Shown here: positions 42,316 through 50,443 of the stretch, piece after piece
Position numbering within the stretch: the stretch's first letter is position 1
Layout of the letters: every line of letters starts with the position of its first letter
NCBI RefSeq assembly: GCF_036014175.1
Contig: NZ_CP107917.1
Coordinates: forward strand, 5,146,001-5,210,000
DNA length: 64,000 nucleotides
Origin: Streptomyces sp. NBC_00443
GTDB lineage: Bacteria > Actinomycetota > Actinomycetes > Streptomycetales > Streptomycetaceae
Reading direction: 5' to 3'
Notes under the pieces: model-generated
Seen by the model: only the letters and a program-made list of their open reading frames with translations
What the model was told of the DNA's origin: nothing
Databases searched by the model: none
Translations under genes and position numbers: made by a program

Positions 42316-43621
42316 AGTTCACGTCGGCGTTCTGCAGCGTGCTCGTCACGTCGATGAAGCCCTTGCGGGCCGCCACCAGCTGACCGTCCCGCACGACCTG
42401 GAGAGTCACCTTGCGGTTGACCAGACGGGGATAGCCGACGGTGGCGAGGACGTCCTGGAACTTCCACTGTAGGGCCGGTGTGAGCCCGCCCGTGGAGACC
42501 TTCAGGCCCTTGTTCAGCGCCCCTCGTACGGAGTTGGCGGTCACCTCGCCGTCGCCCAGCGACTCGACGACCTTCTTGAACACCGTGTAGGCGATCCAGG
42601 TGGTCTGCACGCCGGCGTCCGCGGGGTCGATGCGGTTGTCGCCGAAGGCCTGCTCGCTGATCACCTTCTTCATCGCGTCCCAGCGCGGGTCGCTCGTGAC
42701 CGGATACCAGCCGGAGATGTACGAACCGTCGTACACCGCCGCCCCGCCGGTCGTGTTGATCACGGTCTGGTCGACGTTGCCGAGGACGGTGGCGGTGCGC
42801 ACGTCGCGGTAGTCCTCGCGGGAGCGCCGGAAGGAGTCCATGAAGGTGCTGGTGCGGTCGCCGAGGGCGGGCACCACACAGCCCTTCTCCGCCAGGTCGG
42901 TGGTGGCGTACTCCAGCGCCCGCTCCGACTGGGTGCCGTACTCGGTGGCGTCCTCCGCGGCCAGCTGGTCGGCCGAGGACGTGTGCCTGCCCGCCCGGAG
43001 GCCGGAGTCGAGCAGCGGCGGGAGCTCGTCGCCCGCGATGCTGTCGGGACGGACCAGCGCCACGGGGCCGCACGAGCGGGCCAGTTCCCTGCCGAGGCCG
43101 GCCAGGAGGGTGGGCTGGCCGCCGTTGACGGGGTAGGACAGCGGGCTGGTGAACTCGGCGTTGGTGACGCCGTAGCCGCCTATGTACGGGATTCCGGCGC
43201 TCTCCAGCGACGGCAGGAAGGTCTCGCCGAACTGGCTGTAGGAGCCGATGACCGCGACGGCGTTCTCCTCGACCGCGCGGTCGGCGCACCGGGCCGCGGC
43301 CACGCTGTCGTTGCGGTCGTTGCAGGTGAGGACCTCGAGCTTGCGACCGTCGAGGCCGCCGTGGGCGTTGATCCAGCGGGCGTACGCCTGCGCGAAGGCG
43401 GGCATGCCGGGCTTGTTGGTCGCCTTGGTGCCCTCCGGGGCCCAGGTCATGACGGTGATCGTGTCATCCCCGGAGCCCCCCGTGGCACCTGGGATGACCC
43501 CGCATCCGACGGCGAGCGACGCACACGCCACCACGGCAGCCGCAGAGCGAGCGGCTGCTCTGACGGGCCGGTCGGTGATCGTGGGGAAAAGCGTGCTGCG
43601 GGTGGGTCGCCTGCCGGTCAT
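42314..43621 (-). CDS. ABC-type branched-chain amino-acid-like solute-binding lipoprotein
   Basis: A 435-residue lipoprotein. The Arg-rich N-terminus and hydrophobic stretch end in a lipobox LAVGC (cysteine about 41). A type-1 periplasmic-binding (Leu/Ile/Val-like) domain follows: KPGMPAFAQAYARWINAHGG, NDRNDSVAAARCADRAVEE, AVIGSYSQFGETFLPSLESA, YIGGYGVTNAEFTSPLSYP. No permease or ATPase genes are adjacent, so it may work with a distant transporter or act as a sensor. ATG 43621 lacks a good ribosome-binding site; a GTG at 43627 is an alternative. Confidence 0.85.
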   Translation of the reverse strand: MTGRRPTRSTLFPTITDRPVRAAARSAAAVVACASLAVGCGVIPGATGGSGDDTITVMTWAPEGTKATNKPGMPAFAQAYARWINAHGGLDGRKLEVLTCNDRNDSVAAARCADRAVEENAVAVIGSYSQFGETFLPSLESAGIPYIGGYGVTNAEFTSPLSYPVNGGQPTLLAGLGRELARSCGPVALVRPDSIAGDELPPLLDSGLRAGRHTSSADQLAAEDATEYGTQSERALEYATTDLAEKGCVVPALGDRTSTFMDSFRRSREDYRDVRTATVLGNVDQTVINTTGGAAVYDGSYISGWYPVTSDPRWDAMKKVISEQAFGDNRIDPADAGVQTTWIAYTVFKKVVESLGDGEVTANSVRGALNKGLKVSTGGLTPALQWKFQDVLATVGYPRLVNRKVTLQVVRDGQLVAARKGFIDVTSTLQNADVN

Positions 43622-43659
43622 GGTCACGCACGATTCCGCCACACAACAAACCGCGGCAT

Positions 43660-43681
43660 CACCCTTGGTTATCAAGGGGTG
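43660..43681. promoter_or_regulatory. Inverted repeat upstream of the lipoprotein gene
   Basis: CACCCTTG-GTTAT-CAAGGGGTG is an 8-bp inverted repeat with one extra G in the right arm, about 40 bp upstream of the lipoprotein start. Its position between divergent genes suits an operator. Confidence 0.4.
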
Positions 43682-43738
43682 ACCGGAAGGTGAATTGCGG
43701 GGGCTGGTGAGGCCGCTGTGAAGGAGAACGTACGATCG

Positions 43739-44239
43739 ATGACTGTGCAAGGTTCGGATAGCTCTTCCCGTCGCGCCCGTCGCTCCTCCACCATGGGCGG
43801 CATGCCACTCAACGACATGCCGTGGTGGCGCTGGCGCAGCAATGTGCGCTCCGCGCTGCACATGCTCTCCGACCAGACGTTCCAGCGGGACGTCTGGCTG
43901 GCCGGTGTCGACGGGTACGGCGACGTCACCGACGCCGTGTACCGCCTCGTCGAGGACACCTGGCTGGACAGCTGGTCCGCCGAGAAGTACGTCGGCACGA
44001 TCTTCCGGGACTCGCAGGAGGCGGCGCTCGTCGACACCGCCGTGCTGCGCGTGCTGCGGATCATGCACCAGGTCGGCCCGGACGCGGCGGTCTCCGCCTA
44101 CGTCGAGAACCAGGGGTGGCCGGAGGCGGTGCGGGCGGCGCGGGACGCGCATGTCCGGATGGCCATGGCCGACGACGAGGACCCGGACGCCCCGCCGCGC
44201 ACCCTCGAACTGCTGCGGATCATGACGCGCTCCGCGTGA
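43739..44239 (+). CDS. Conserved hypothetical actinobacterial protein
   Basis: A 166-residue soluble protein. It starts with a basic Ser/Arg-rich stretch, then MPLNDMPWWRWRSNVRSALH and LSDQTFQRDVWLAGVDGYG. The rest is mostly helical, ending RTLELLRIMTRSA. I know similar proteins in other Streptomyces but no function. ATG 43739 follows AAGGAGAACGTACGATCG; an upstream GTG at 43718 would place the ribosome-binding site inside the gene. It is divergent from the lipoprotein gene and 82 bp before purU. Confidence 0.72.
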   Translation: MTVQGSDSSSRRARRSSTMGGMPLNDMPWWRWRSNVRSALHMLSDQTFQRDVWLAGVDGYGDVTDAVYRLVEDTWLDSWSAEKYVGTIFRDSQEAALVDTAVLRVLRIMHQVGPDAAVSAYVENQGWPEAVRAARDAHVRMAMADDEDPDAPPRTLELLRIMTRSA

Positions 44240-44321
44240 GGATCATGTCCGTGCCTGGTGAGCGGTCCGCGTAACGGGACGACTGCCCGCCGAGGGGGCC
44301 GGATATGGGACCCTGTGCTGC

Positions 44322-45203
44322 ATGAACCAGCAGTCCACCCGAGCCGCGGTCCCCGCCGACCAGTACGTTCTCATCCTGTCCTGCCCCGACAAGCAGGGCA
44401 TCGTGCACGCCGTGTCGAGCTACCTCTTCATGACCGGCTGCAACATCGAGGACAGCCAGCAGTTCGGTGACCACGACACGGGACTGTTCTTCATGCGCGT
44501 CCACTTCTCGGCGGAGTCGCCGGTGACGGTGGACAAGCTGCGCGCGAGCTTCGCGGCGATCGGGGACTCCTTCCAGATGGACTGGCAGATCCATCTGGCC
44601 GAGGAGAAGATGCGGGTCGTGCTGATGGTCAGCAAGTTCGGGCACTGCCTGAACGACCTGCTGTTCAGGGCGCGGATCGGCGCGCTGCCGGTGGAGATTG
44701 CCGCGGTGGTGTCCAACCACACGGACTTCGCGGAGCTGGTGGGGTCGTACGACATCCCCTTCCACCACATCCCGGTGACCAAGGACAACAAGGCCGAGGC
44801 CGAGGCGCAGATCCTGGAGATCGTGCGCGAGGAGGGCGTGGAGCTGGTCGTGCTGGCCCGCTACATGCAGGTCCTCTCGGACGACCTGTGCAAGCAGCTG
44901 AGCGGGCGGATCATCAACATCCACCACTCCTTCCTGCCGAGCTTCAAGGGTGCGAAGCCGTATCACCAGGCTCACGCCAGGGGCGTCAAGCTGATCGGCG
45001 CCACGGCTCATTACGTCACCGCGGATCTCGACGAGGGGCCGATCATCGAGCAGGAGGTCGAGCGGGTGGGGCATGACGTCACGCCGGACCAGCTGGTGGC
45101 GATCGGGCGCGATGTGGAGTGCCAGGCGCTGGCTCGGGCCGTGAAGTGGCATGCCGAGCGGAGGATTCTGCTGAACGGGCGGCGGACGGTCGTTTTCGCC
45201 TAA
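44322..45203 (+). CDS. purU: Formyltetrahydrofolate deformylase
   Basis: A 293-residue enzyme that hydrolyses 10-formyl-THF to formate and THF, balancing one-carbon pools. The N-terminal ACT domain (about 14-90) contains LILSCPDKQGIVHAVSSYLF. The formyltransferase-fold domain has MVSKFGHCLNDLLFR, VVSNHTDFAELV, the catalytic INIHHSFLPSFKGAKPYHQA and GATAHYVTADLDEGPIIEQE. The length and both domains are complete. It is followed by a large palindromic repeat that should end transcription. Confidence 0.95.
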   Translation: MNQQSTRAAVPADQYVLILSCPDKQGIVHAVSSYLFMTGCNIEDSQQFGDHDTGLFFMRVHFSAESPVTVDKLRASFAAIGDSFQMDWQIHLAEEKMRVVLMVSKFGHCLNDLLFRARIGALPVEIAAVVSNHTDFAELVGSYDIPFHHIPVTKDNKAEAEAQILEIVREEGVELVVLARYMQVLSDDLCKQLSGRIINIHHSFLPSFKGAKPYHQAHARGVKLIGATAHYVTADLDEGPIIEQEVERVGHDVTPDQLVAIGRDVECQALARAVKWHAERRILLNGRRTVVFA

Positions 45204-45225
45204 TAGCTCGGGTTCATCTGTCTGG

Positions 45226-45360
45226 GGGCGGCTGCGGGTGGCTCGTGGTTGCTCGCGCAGTTCCCCGCGCCCCTAAAAGCCCTTAGGGGCGCGGGGCTGT
45301 GTCAATGTGCGGCTCCGCCGCGTGGGCGCGACCAGCCCCCACCCACCCGCAGCCGCCGAC
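45226..45360. repeat. Dispersed repeat, copy 4, arranged as a large palindrome
   Basis: GGCGGCTGCGGGTGG at the left faces CCACCCGCAGCCGCC at the right. CCCCGCGCCCCTAAAAGCCC and TTAGGGGCGCGGGGCTGTGT form the central stem. The right half (ATGTGCGGCTCCGCCGCGTG, GGCGCGACCAGCC) is the same unit as the copies near 21.2, 35.3 and 37.8 kb. Confidence 0.8.
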
Positions 45361-45377
45361 GAAACCGCAACCGCCCC

Positions 45378-46763
45378 TTACATCCGGCTCAAGCTCGCCG
45401 CCGCGAACAGCACATCCCTGATCGCCTCCCGGTCACCGACCTGCCCAGCCGCCGCTTCCGCCGGAGGCACATGTCCCGCCGCCAGCCGGCAGAACTCCGT
45501 GCCGTCCAGGGCCACATGCGCCACCTCGTGCTCGGCGGAGCCCACCGCCGCCGGAGAGTCCAGCGGAATCAGCCACTGGCCGCCGCCCGAACCCTCGATC
45601 TCCAGCCGGAGGCTGCGGCCGGGCTCGCCGGCGGGCACGAGGCGACGGTGCGGGCCGGGAGGCGGTGGCGCCGCAAACCCCGCCCGCCGCCGCGCGGCCA
45701 GCACCGTCGGCAGCATCCGGGCCGCCAGATCGACCATGTGGTGCAGATCGCGGCCGACCGGCGCCTCGTACGGATAGTCCACCGCGTCGGCGATGTCCTC
45801 CGCGTGGACCCAGCACTCGAAGGCGCGGTCCAGCATCGCGTCACGCAGCGGCAACTCGAAGTCGCCGTAGGCCACGGACAGTTTGCCGGTGCCGCCGCCC
45901 GCGAAGGACACCGTGCGGACCAGGGCGTGGGTCTGTTCGCGCCAGGGTGCCCGCACGGCGCGGGTCGGCGGGAAGTGCGAGGCCCGCCAGTAGGCCTCCG
46001 TGCGCCCGGACGGGGTCGGCCGGTCCGCGGCCACGTCGCCCATGGGGTCCTGCAGGCCCAGCGCGAGCGCCACCAGCCCGTCGACCGTGAGCAGATGGGC
46101 GATGACACCGGCGACGGTCGTACGGCGGCTCGTCGGCTCGTCCTTCTCGAACCACCGCAGCCGCACGGGCGCGTGCCACTCGGCGTCCCCGAAGTCCTGC
46201 AGCAGGGCGTCGAGGCGGGCCGTCTCGGCGTCGTACGGCGACGCCCATTCGGGTACCGGGATGCGAGGCGGCCGGCGATCCAGGCAGCCCTGCAGGACGC
46301 GGGTGCGCAGGGTCGGGTCCAGGTCGAGGCTCTCGGCGGGGTGCAGCAGGCCCACGGCCTCGCGCAGCCGCCGCGCCTCGTCCGCGCAGGAACCGCAGTC
46401 GCCGAGGTGCTCCTCCACGGCCGCCGTCTCCTGCGGCGAGCAGGCGGCCAGCGCCCAGGCGCCGAGGAGTGCCTTCAGGACGCGGTGTTCGAGGACGAGC
46501 GGGGCCGGTCCTGGCGTGGGGTCGCCGAGGTCCTCCAGGGCGGGCAGGGGGCGTCCGGTGTCCTCGACGGAGGCGCGGGGGAGCGGTATGCGGGGCGGCC
46601 GGCCGGGGGCCGGCTGCGGGGTGGGGGGCTGTCCGTCGCCGTTGCCGCTGCTCATTCCGGAGGCTCCGCGGGGGGCCTCTCCGGAGTCGTTCTCCTCCTG
46701 GTGCTTCTCATGGTCCTTGTCCGGGGTGGGGTCCTGGGAGGAGTTGTCGTGTGCCTCGTTCAC
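45378..46763 (-). CDS. Anti-sigma factor: zinc-finger domain fused to a maleylpyruvate-isomerase-like domain
   Basis: A 461-residue protein. A disordered N-terminus of about 90 residues is followed by an anti-sigma zinc finger (LGAWALAACSPQETAAVEEH, then LGDCGSCADEARRL, giving the H-x3-C-x2-C set). A DinB/MDMPI-like helical domain (WFEKDEPTSRRTTVAGVIAH, HLLTVDGLVALALG, FECWVHAEDIADAVDYP) and an MDMPI C-terminal domain complete it. The GTG start overlaps the sigma factor stop (GTGA), the usual sigma/anti-sigma arrangement. No membrane helix is visible, so it is probably cytoplasmic and may sense a thiol or small molecule. Confidence 0.85.
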   Translation of the reverse strand: MNEAHDNSSQDPTPDKDHEKHQEENDSGEAPRGASGMSSGNGDGQPPTPQPAPGRPPRIPLPRASVEDTGRPLPALEDLGDPTPGPAPLVLEHRVLKALLGAWALAACSPQETAAVEEHLGDCGSCADEARRLREAVGLLHPAESLDLDPTLRTRVLQGCLDRRPPRIPVPEWASPYDAETARLDALLQDFGDAEWHAPVRLRWFEKDEPTSRRTTVAGVIAHLLTVDGLVALALGLQDPMGDVAADRPTPSGRTEAYWRASHFPPTRAVRAPWREQTHALVRTVSFAGGGTGKLSVAYGDFELPLRDAMLDRAFECWVHAEDIADAVDYPYEAPVGRDLHHMVDLAARMLPTVLAARRRAGFAAPPPPGPHRRLVPAGEPGRSLRLEIEGSGGGQWLIPLDSPAAVGSAEHEVAHVALDGTEFCRLAAGHVPPAEAAAGQVGDREAIRDVLFAAASLSRM

Positions 46764-47344
46764 ACCGCGCCCCCGTATCCCGGCGGCGCCCCGGGGGCGG
46801 CTCCCGCGTCGTGGGCGGTGGACAGCAGTTGCAGGCCCAGGCGCAGGCGGCGGCGGGCCTCGTCCTCGGTGACGCCGAGGTCGGCGGCGGTCTGGCGGTA
46901 GTCGCGGCGCTGGAAGTAGGCCAGCTCCAGCGCGGCGCGCAGCGGGACGGGCATGGACTGGACGATGTAGTCGGCGCGGGCGGCGACCGAGGCGTGGCGC
47001 ACCTTGCGCTCCAGCTCCTCGGTGGAGCCGCGGCCGGCCTGGACGAGGGCGGCGGTCTCGGTGGCGCGCAGCCGCTGCACGGCCAGGCGGTGGGTCAGCG
47101 TGGCGACCCAGGAGCGCAGCGGGCCCTGCCTGGGGTCGTAACTGTCCGGGTGCTCCCACACGTGGGCGAAGACGTCCCGGGTGATGTGGTCGGCCGCGCG
47201 CTCGTCGCCCAGCACGGTGTGGGCGAGGCCGTGTACGAGCGAGGCGAACCGGTCGTAGAGCTCGCCGAGGGCGGCCGCCTCGCCGCGCGCCAGGCGCTGC
47301 TGCATCTTGCGGTCCCAGCGGGGCAGTGCGTCCTTCTTCGCCAT
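46760..47344 (-). CDS. ECF-like RNA polymerase sigma factor
   Basis: A 194-residue sigma-70-family factor. Region 2 (about 10-85) contains FASLVHGLAHTVLGDERAAD and ITRDVFAHVWEHPDSYDP, with RSWVATLTHRLAVQRLR. Region 4 (about 125-180) contains MPVPLRAALELAYFQRRDYR and AADLGVTEDEARRRLRLGLQ. ATG 47344 follows GAGGGGGGCCTG, and longer upstream frames are rejected. Co-transcribed and overlapping with its presumed anti-sigma factor. Confidence 0.88.
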   Translation of the reverse strand: MAKKDALPRWDRKMQQRLARGEAAALGELYDRFASLVHGLAHTVLGDERAADHITRDVFAHVWEHPDSYDPRQGPLRSWVATLTHRLAVQRLRATETAALVQAGRGSTEELERKVRHASVAARADYIVQSMPVPLRAALELAYFQRRDYRQTAADLGVTEDEARRRLRLGLQLLSTAHDAGAAPGAPPGYGGAV

Positions 47345-47691
47345 CAGGCCCCCCTCACCGGTCCGCCCCGTCCAGCGTGCGTCCTTCGTCCCCCCGAATG
47401 TAGTCGGCACGTCTGACAGCGCACGCCCCTTTGTCGCAATGTGCGCCCCTTGAACAGTCATGGCTGGTGACGTACCTCGCACTCGTGATAGAGGAGCTCG
47501 CGCCCGGCCTTGCACTCGCTCGGCTACCCGACCATCGCGCGATCAGACTCGATCGAACAGGATCGAATGCGATTGAAACAAGCCTTTTCTGATCGGTGAC
47601 CGTTTTCTGGACGGTGTTTCAGGGAACAGCCGCTGGGCAGCCGCGCTGCAAGGAAGCGTAGGTATCACTTCCGGTTCGGCGAGCGAGGGGC
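47345..47691. other. Divergent promoter region between the sigma factor and STAS genes
   Basis: A 347-bp gap with no supported gene. Its lower-GC centre has repeated GATCGAA-like words (GATCGAACAGGATCGAATGCGA, about 47549-47570, shown here as a 22-bp stretch of two overlapping halves). I see no confident -10/-35 pair. Confidence 0.4.
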
Positions 47692-48072
47692 GTGGTGGTG
47701 ACGTTGAAAGTGACCGGCGGCGAGCGAGGCGACTGGGCTGTGCTCCAGGTGTCGGGCGAGCTGGATCTGGTGACCTCGCCGGTGATGCGTCAGCACATCC
47801 ATGACGTGGTGGCCGAGGGGCGCCACAGTCTCGTCCTGGACCTCTCCGACGTCCTGTTCTGCGACTCCAGCGGCGTCGGCGTCCTCATCGCCGCCCGCCG
47901 GCTGATCCGCTCCTGCCAGGGCAGCCTGCGGCTGATACTCCCGGCGCAGGGCGCGGTGGACGGTTCGCACGTGAACCGCGTGCTGGGGGCGCTGGGTGTA
48001 CGCCGGCTCTTCGAGGTGTACCCGGACGTGGCGGCGGCGGTCGCGGACGACGCCCGGCCGCTGTCGGCCTGA
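47692..48072 (+). CDS. STAS-domain anti-sigma factor antagonist
   Basis: A 126-residue protein of the SpoIIAA/RsbV family. The phosphorylatable serine lies in LFCDSSGVGVLIAARR (S59 or S60), and the first strand-turn reads LQVSGELDLVTSPVM. Such proteins bind and titrate HATPase-type anti-sigma kinases when dephosphorylated. Three consecutive GTG codons (47692, 47695, 47698) could start it after GAGGGGC. It is divergent from an ECF-type sigma/anti-sigma pair that uses a different mechanism, so its partner is probably elsewhere; the HATPase gene at 52950 is a candidate. Confidence 0.9.
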   Translation: MVVTLKVTGGERGDWAVLQVSGELDLVTSPVMRQHIHDVVAEGRHSLVLDLSDVLFCDSSGVGVLIAARRLIRSCQGSLRLILPAQGAVDGSHVNRVLGALGVRRLFEVYPDVAAAVADDARPLSA

Positions 48073-48245
48073 CCAGCCCCGGTTCCCTCCGGCCGGTCTC
48101 CCGGAAGCCCCGGAAGTGCCACACCGTTGTCCCAAAATTCCCCCGGTCTTGGCACAACCGCCGCTTTCCGGCGCCCGGACGGCCCCCGGCGTCGTACGCT
48201 CCGTGGCAGATGCACCCCACATGACGTAAGGCGGCCCGACAAGAC

Positions 48246-48758
48246 ATGGTCAGCAGCGAGTACGAGCGCAGGATCGCGGCCCGGTTCGCCGGCTTCGACC
48301 AGGACGGCAACGGCTACATCGACCGCGAGGACTTCAACGCGGCGGCCAAGGCCGTGCTCGCCGAGTTCGACACCGCCGCCCGTTCCGACAGGGGCCAGGC
48401 GCTGTACATCGGCGCCGAGGCGTTCTGGCAGGGCATGGCCGGGATCGCCGACCGGGACGGTGACCAGCGCATCACCCGGGAGGAGTTCGTGAACGGCGCG
48501 GTCAAGCGGCTGCGCGACAACCCGGACCGGTTCGCCGAGATCGCCCGCCCCTTCCTGCACGCAGCCCTCGCCGTGGCCGACCCCGACGGCGACGGATCCG
48601 CCACCGTCACCGACACCGCGCGCGTGCTCAGCTGCCTCGGTGTGGCGCAGGACGTCGCCCAGGCGGCCGCCGCCACGCTCGACACGGACGGCGACGGCAA
48701 GGTGACCGAGGACGAGACCGTCACGGCGTTCGCCCGCTACTTCACCGTTCCCGAGTGA
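48246..48758 (+). CDS. EF-hand calcium-binding protein (calerythrin/CabC type)
   Basis: A 170-residue protein with four EF-hand loops: DQDGNGYIDRED (18-29), DRDGDQRITREE (69-80), DPDGDGSATVTD (112-123) and DTDGDGKVTEDE (146-157). Loops 2 and 4 have the canonical Glu at position 12. Loops 1 and 3 end in Asp, so their affinity may differ or they may prefer Mg2+. Streptomyces calerythrin-like proteins buffer or sense Ca2+ during aerial growth. The ATG has only a weak ribosome-binding site. Confidence 0.92.
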   Translation: MVSSEYERRIAARFAGFDQDGNGYIDREDFNAAAKAVLAEFDTAARSDRGQALYIGAEAFWQGMAGIADRDGDQRITREEFVNGAVKRLRDNPDRFAEIARPFLHAALAVADPDGDGSATVTDTARVLSCLGVAQDVAQAAAATLDTDGDGKVTEDETVTAFARYFTVPE

Positions 48759-48777
48759 CACCTGGGCCGGACAGGAC

Positions 48778-50286
48778 CTAGACCGACTTCGAGAAGCGCT
48801 CCCTGAGCTTGTACTTGAGCACCTTGCGCAGGGTCTCGTTGCGCGGAAGGGCATCCACCACCTCCAGCTGCTCCGGCAGCTTGTGCGTCGACAGCCCTTC
48901 CCCGCGCAGATACGACGTCAGCGCCTCCAGGGTCAGCTCGCCGGCGCCGGGCGGCTGTTCCACGACCGCGCACACCCGCTCCCCGCGCGCGGTGTCCGGC
49001 AGCCCGATGACCGCCACGTCCCCGACCGCGGGATGCCGGTGCAGCAGGTCCTCGATCTCCTTCGCCGAGATGTTCTCGCCCTTGCGGATGATCACGTCCT
49101 TGAGGCGGCCGGTGAGCACCAGATGCCCGCTCTCCTTCAGCCGCCCGAGGTCACCGGTCCGCAGGAACCCCTCCTCGTCGAAGGCCGCTGCCGTCTGCGC
49201 CGGGTCCAGGTAGCCCCGGCACACCGCCTCCCCGCGCAGCCGCACCTCGCCGTCCACGATCCGTATCTCCATCTCCCGCGGCGGCCGCCCCTCGGTGGTC
49301 GCCAGGTTCTCCGCCGTGTCGTCCGGCGCCCCCATCGTGATCATCGGCACCTCGGTCATGCCGTACCCGTGGGTGAGCTGCACCCCCATCTCGCGCACCA
49401 CGGCGTGATACAGCTCCGGCGGCTTCGGCGCTCCGCCGCCCGCCAGCAACCGCAGCGAGGGGACGGCCTTCTCACCGGCCGGGAGCTTGCGCTGCTCCGC
49501 CAGGAACATCGAGTAGAACGCCGTGGACCCGCCCGCGACCGTCACCCCGTGCCGCCGGTACCCCTCCAGCGCGTCCGGCAGCGCGAACTGCTCGAACATC
49601 ACCGCGGGGAAGCCGTACAGCAGCAGCATCACCATGTAGTCCGGGCCGCCGATATGGGCGTAGGGGAAGGCGATCGAGCCGACGTCGGCGGATGTGGGGC
49701 GCAGGGCGTGCGCCAGGCAGGAGCCGCCCGCGATCAGTGAGCGGTCGGTGTGCAGGACGCCCTTGGGGTCGGACGTGGTCCCCGAGGTCCAGTAGATCCA
49801 GCGCACGGAGGTGCCCTCGGCGGGCGGCGGGGGCAGGACCGCGGGATCGCCGTCGGGCAGGGTGTCGTACGCCTCGAAGACGCCCTTGGCGCCCAGTCGC
49901 CGTGCCATCTCCGCGTGGTCGAAGCCCCGCCACACGCCCGGCACCGCGAAGAACTCCGCCTTCGACTCCCGCAGCGCGAAGCCCACTTCGCGGTCCCGGT
50001 AGAACGGGATGACCGGCGACTGCACGGCACCGAGGCGCGCCAGCGCGAAGGACAGCAGGGCCGTCTCGATACGGGTGGGCAGCTGCCAGGCGACGACCGT
50101 GCCGGGGCGTACGCCCATGTCGTACAGGCCCGCCGCCACGCGCTCGGCACGCGCGCGCAGGTCGCCGAAGGACAGCGCGCGGTCCTCCTGGAGGAGGGCG
50201 GGGCGGTCGGGGGTGCGGTCGGCGCGGCGCGTGGCCAGGTCCCAGAGGGTGCGCGAGGAACTCAGGGCGTGAGCGGTGTCGTTCAT
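48778..50286 (-). CDS. Acyl-CoA synthetase (cyclohexanecarboxylate-CoA ligase-like)
   Basis: A 502-residue adenylate-forming enzyme: P-loop WIYWTSGTTSDPKGVLHTDR, HGYGMTEVPMITMGAP, FLRTGDLGRLKESGHLVLTG, LKDVIIRKGENISAKEIED. The C-terminal segment reads LPRNETLRKVLKYKLRERF, where most relatives have a Gly-Lys motif, as in the cyclohexanecarboxylate/long-chain branch. It should activate the acid substrate of the catabolic cluster. Its promoter region holds the operator at 50303-50321, shared with the divergent acyl-CoA dehydrogenase. AGGGGGTTGTC precedes the ATG. Confidence 0.88.
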   Translation of the reverse strand: MNDTAHALSSSRTLWDLATRRADRTPDRPALLQEDRALSFGDLRARAERVAAGLYDMGVRPGTVVAWQLPTRIETALLSFALARLGAVQSPVIPFYRDREVGFALRESKAEFFAVPGVWRGFDHAEMARRLGAKGVFEAYDTLPDGDPAVLPPPPAEGTSVRWIYWTSGTTSDPKGVLHTDRSLIAGGSCLAHALRPTSADVGSIAFPYAHIGGPDYMVMLLLYGFPAVMFEQFALPDALEGYRRHGVTVAGGSTAFYSMFLAEQRKLPAGEKAVPSLRLLAGGGAPKPPELYHAVVREMGVQLTHGYGMTEVPMITMGAPDDTAENLATTEGRPPREMEIRIVDGEVRLRGEAVCRGYLDPAQTAAAFDEEGFLRTGDLGRLKESGHLVLTGRLKDVIIRKGENISAKEIEDLLHRHPAVGDVAVIGLPDTARGERVCAVVEQPPGAGELTLEALTSYLRGEGLSTHKLPEQLEVVDALPRNETLRKVLKYKLRERFSKSV

Positions 50287-50302
50287 GACAACCCCCTGCG
50301 TC

Positions 50303-50321
50303 AGCTGACGGCCAGTCAGAT
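50303..50321. promoter_or_regulatory. TetR-like operator, site A (acyl-CoA synthetase promoter)
   Basis: AGCTGACGGCCAGTCAGAT matches site B at 15 of 19 positions; the inner arms are CTGACG and AGTCAG with a 3-bp centre. It lies 17 bp upstream of the synthetase ATG. Confidence 0.55.
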
Positions 50322-50392
50322 CGTGGGCAGAGCGTAGGGCTCACCGCCTTGTCGGTCCAGGGGTGCGGGTCTAGCCTTCCTGTGGTGATGAG

Positions 50393-50411
50393 ATCTGACG
50401 GGACGTCAGAT
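50393..50411. promoter_or_regulatory. TetR-like operator, site B (acyl-CoA dehydrogenase promoter)
   Basis: ATCTGACG-GGA-CGTCAGAT is a perfect 8-bp inverted repeat around a 3-bp centre, 32 bp upstream of the dehydrogenase GTG. It is the cleanest of the family of sites in this cluster. Confidence 0.8.
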
Positions 50412-50443
50412 AACGTGCTCTTCCGGCGGAGGGGGACCGGCCC

